Both the position numbers and the translations under genes were made by a program. The notes beneath the pieces are model-generated. The model ran no database searches. It had not been told where the DNA came from and saw nothing but the letters and a program-made list of their open reading frames with translations. Shown piece by piece: positions 62,652 through 64,000 of a stretch of DNA of 64,000 nucleotides; position 1 is the stretch's first letter; the number at the start of each line of letters is the position of its first letter. The stretch is taken from positions 81,599-145,598 of the forward strand of contig OMYA01000006.1 of the NCBI GenBank assembly GCA_900315175.1, in the 5' to 3' direction. Source of the DNA: an uncultured Bacteroidales bacterium. GTDB lineage: Bacteria; Bacteroidota; Bacteroidia; Bacteroidales; F082.

Positions 62652-63587
62652 TTACAAACGATTTAATATTTCCTCTTTCGAAAAATGTAATTTTGAAAAG
62701 CCGAACATTTTCTTTCCCATATCTTTTAATGATGCTCCTATGAGATAAATATCATCATCGATAATAAGAAATCTGTCATGAGATTTATTATAAACCTCAA
62801 CTTTTATTGGTTGATATTGCGAGTTATGCTTTTCTAAATCAAGTTTTAATCTATTAGGAAAATTTGCCGTATAAACTGTGGCAGACACTCCTACTTCACG
62901 TCTATCTAACATTATAAAGACTGTTTCATCAATATAATTATCAATCAAAACTATCGAAGACTTTGCTTTTCTTATTAAATCTATGACAAAAACATAAGCA
63001 TCAAAAATCTGACCTTCCGAAAATATACCTTGACTAACCTCTGTATTGTTTTTCTCCATCAACTTCATCACATCATCTATCTTTTTTTCATTGTTCAAAA
63101 TATGTAAATCCGAATCAATCTGATGTTTTTTAATGGATTCGATTTCCATAAATATATTTGCATTATTCATAAGGTATCTACGCATAGCTACAAATGCTTC
63201 TATAATCCGTATACTCATTTTTATAGCAGTATCGCTATGAAGCACAGAAGCAAGCATTGCTACCCCTTGTTCCGTAAAAGCATAAGAAGGTTTTCTATTA
63301 CCACCTTTGTTTGATGTCGCAATTTGCGATATCAAAGGATCCGAGTTTTTGTCAATCGTAAGAATATTGTCTCTAAACGTTTCATAATTTTCCTGTTCTT
63401 CTTTTGTTAGTTGAAACATAAAATGCTCGGGAAAACGTTCTTTATTACGCTTAACCTGTTCGTTCAGACGTCTTGTCTCAACACCATACAATTCAGCCAA
63501 GTCTCTATCAATCATGACTTGACAATTACGAATAAGGATTATTCTTCTCTCAATTTCATTTGTATTTATTACACCTGAATCATCCAT
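62652..63587 (-). CDS. ORF6N-domain protein with C-terminal PLD-like domain
   Basis: This 311-residue protein has an N-terminal ORF6N DNA-binding domain (about 10-110: VMIDRDLAELYGVETRRLNEQ, then AFTEQGVAMLASVLHS). Its C-terminal domain (about 195-300) has a single HxR-x4-D motif (His270, Arg272, Asp277) resembling the PLD HxKx4D motif, with Arg in place of Lys. Such proteins are common in Bacteroidota genomes, often in mobile or accessory regions. The role is unknown; DNA binding plus phosphodiester chemistry is plausible. The -7 box TATATTTG is at 63636-63643. The region beyond holds no recognised gene. Confidence 0.8.
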   Translation of the reverse strand: MDDSGVINTNEIERRIILIRNCQVMIDRDLAELYGVETRRLNEQVKRNKERFPEHFMFQLTKEEQENYETFRDNILTIDKNSDPLISQIATSNKGGNRKPSYAFTEQGVAMLASVLHSDTAIKMSIRIIEAFVAMRRYLMNNANIFMEIESIKKHQIDSDLHILNNEKKIDDVMKLMEKNNTEVSQGIFSEGQIFDAYVFVIDLIRKAKSSIVLIDNYIDETVFIMLDRREVGVSATVYTANFPNRLKLDLEKHNSQYQPIKVEVYNKSHDRFLIIDDDIYLIGASLKDMGKKMFGFSKLHFSKEEILNRL

Positions 63588-63635
63588 TTTTTAAGACTTT
63601 AAGAGGTTACTAAATTATGATTTGCTACCTGACTG

Positions 63636-63643
63636 CAAATATA
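63636..63643 (-). promoter_or_regulatory. Predicted -7 box for the ORF6N gene
   Basis: TATATTTG on the minus strand fits TAnnTTTG; the leader to the ATG at 63587 is about 42 nt. Confidence 0.45.
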
Positions 63644-64000
63644 CAAAAAAAAGTTAGAAGTTAGGAGTTTGAATTCTTTTATTTTTTCGTCGATAATTCA
63701 AGAAAACTTAAAAAATCTTATTAAAATCTTTAAAAATCATCTGATATGATATGATTCCGAACAAAAACTGCGCATAAGCTCATAAAAATGTAGTAATTGG
63801 GATTTATTCCCTCATAAAAATGTGCCAGATGACATTCGTTGCTCCATGAAGCCATACAAAGAGCAGGATTGGATGACAAATATCCCGTTATACGGAATAG
63901 AGGGGTATTTTAAGAGTTAAGCCACAAACGGCAGAATTTTCGGAATTTATTGCAAATTCGCAGACAACTCGGGATGGAATACGACGAAGGAATTCCATTC
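63644..64000. other. Gene-poor end of the window
   Basis: No reliable gene or RNA was found in the last roughly 360 bp. It contains a 13-bp direct repeat CTCATAAAAATGT (63779-63791 and 63811-63823) and a short TTAAGAG-like stretch near 63910. Short frames read GIYCKFADNSGWNTT near the end, but they are interrupted by stops and could be a relic or chance. Confidence 0.4.

Noticed and set aside
63644..64000. Gene remnant or transposase at the right end
   Set aside because: Translation in all frames is broken by stops and no transposase or inverted-repeat pair was recognised; reported only as gene-poor.

Overview
The window is about 64 kb of a Bacteroidota chromosome, most likely an anaerobic gut- or rumen-type Bacteroidales. 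The evidence is a type IX secretion (T9SS) plug protein, a PorV/PorQ-family porin, proteins with T9SS-type C-terminal sorting domains, a TonB-dependent receptor with an N-terminal regulatory-like domain, Bacteroidota-type LptD and OstA-like envelope proteins, a group II-like geranylgeranylglyceryl phosphate synthase, and repeated TAnnTTTG (-7) promoter boxes in place of the sigma-70 -10 hexamer. Two promoters carry a -33 TTTG or TTG exactly 19 nt upstream. Base composition is moderate and gene content is mostly core. No prophage, insertion sequence or CRISPR array is visible.

Layout: 1-3.5 kb holds the 3' part of the T9SS plug gene, apbE, a small NqrM-like membrane protein and tyrS. 3.6-11.7 kb looks like a surface-polymer modification region: MBOAT acyltransferase, SGNH partner, LtaS-like transferase, GH5-like lipoprotein and acyltransferase-3. 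11.7-17.2 kb holds a very large multi-cofactor FAD/Fe-S oxidoreductase and a greA-HIT-THUMP methyltransferase operon. 17.2-26.4 kb is a T9SS/TonB module. 26.7-33.2 kb holds a Rieske-like lipoprotein, ahcY, a GH29 fucosidase and a leuS with an extra nuclease-like domain. 33.3-37.8 kb holds an orphan histidine kinase, GGGP synthase and a DPP-IV-type peptidase. 38-48.1 kb is an envelope block: amidase, LptD, lytic transglycosylase, RidA, a lipoprotein, AsmA and a MauE/thioredoxin-like protein. A tRNA-Ala(GGC) and an OstA-like gene follow.

49.9-55.1 kb encodes butyrate kinase, phosphate butyryltransferase, an acyl-CoA dehydrogenase and a biotin-carboxylase/BCCP subunit. The matching carboxyltransferase (methylcrotonyl-CoA carboxylase beta type) and an enoyl-CoA hydratase sit at 60.2-62.6 kb. 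Between the two lie a ThrE exporter, an HdeD-like protein, a T9SS-sorted propeller-like protein, a HicAB toxin-antitoxin pair, a GNAT acetyltransferase and an SGNH hydrolase. Together these suggest branched-chain or short-chain acyl-CoA metabolism (leucine/isovalerate) linked to ATP formation from acyl phosphate. The window ends with an ORF6N/PLD-like protein and about 360 bp with no recognisable gene.

The most unusual features are: (i) a DUF559/PDDEXK-like domain inserted in frame into leucyl-tRNA synthetase just before KMSKS; (ii) a terminator-like hairpin in the predicted greA leader; (iii) a roughly 1,076-residue oxidoreductase joining ferredoxin-like, two FAD, two 4Fe-4S and BFD-type modules; (iv) two related hairpin elements upstream of unrelated genes; (v) a Rieske-like lipoprotein that keeps both ligand Cys positions but has lost both His. 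Many gene starts were moved downstream because the promoter -7 box lies inside or just before the longest open frame.
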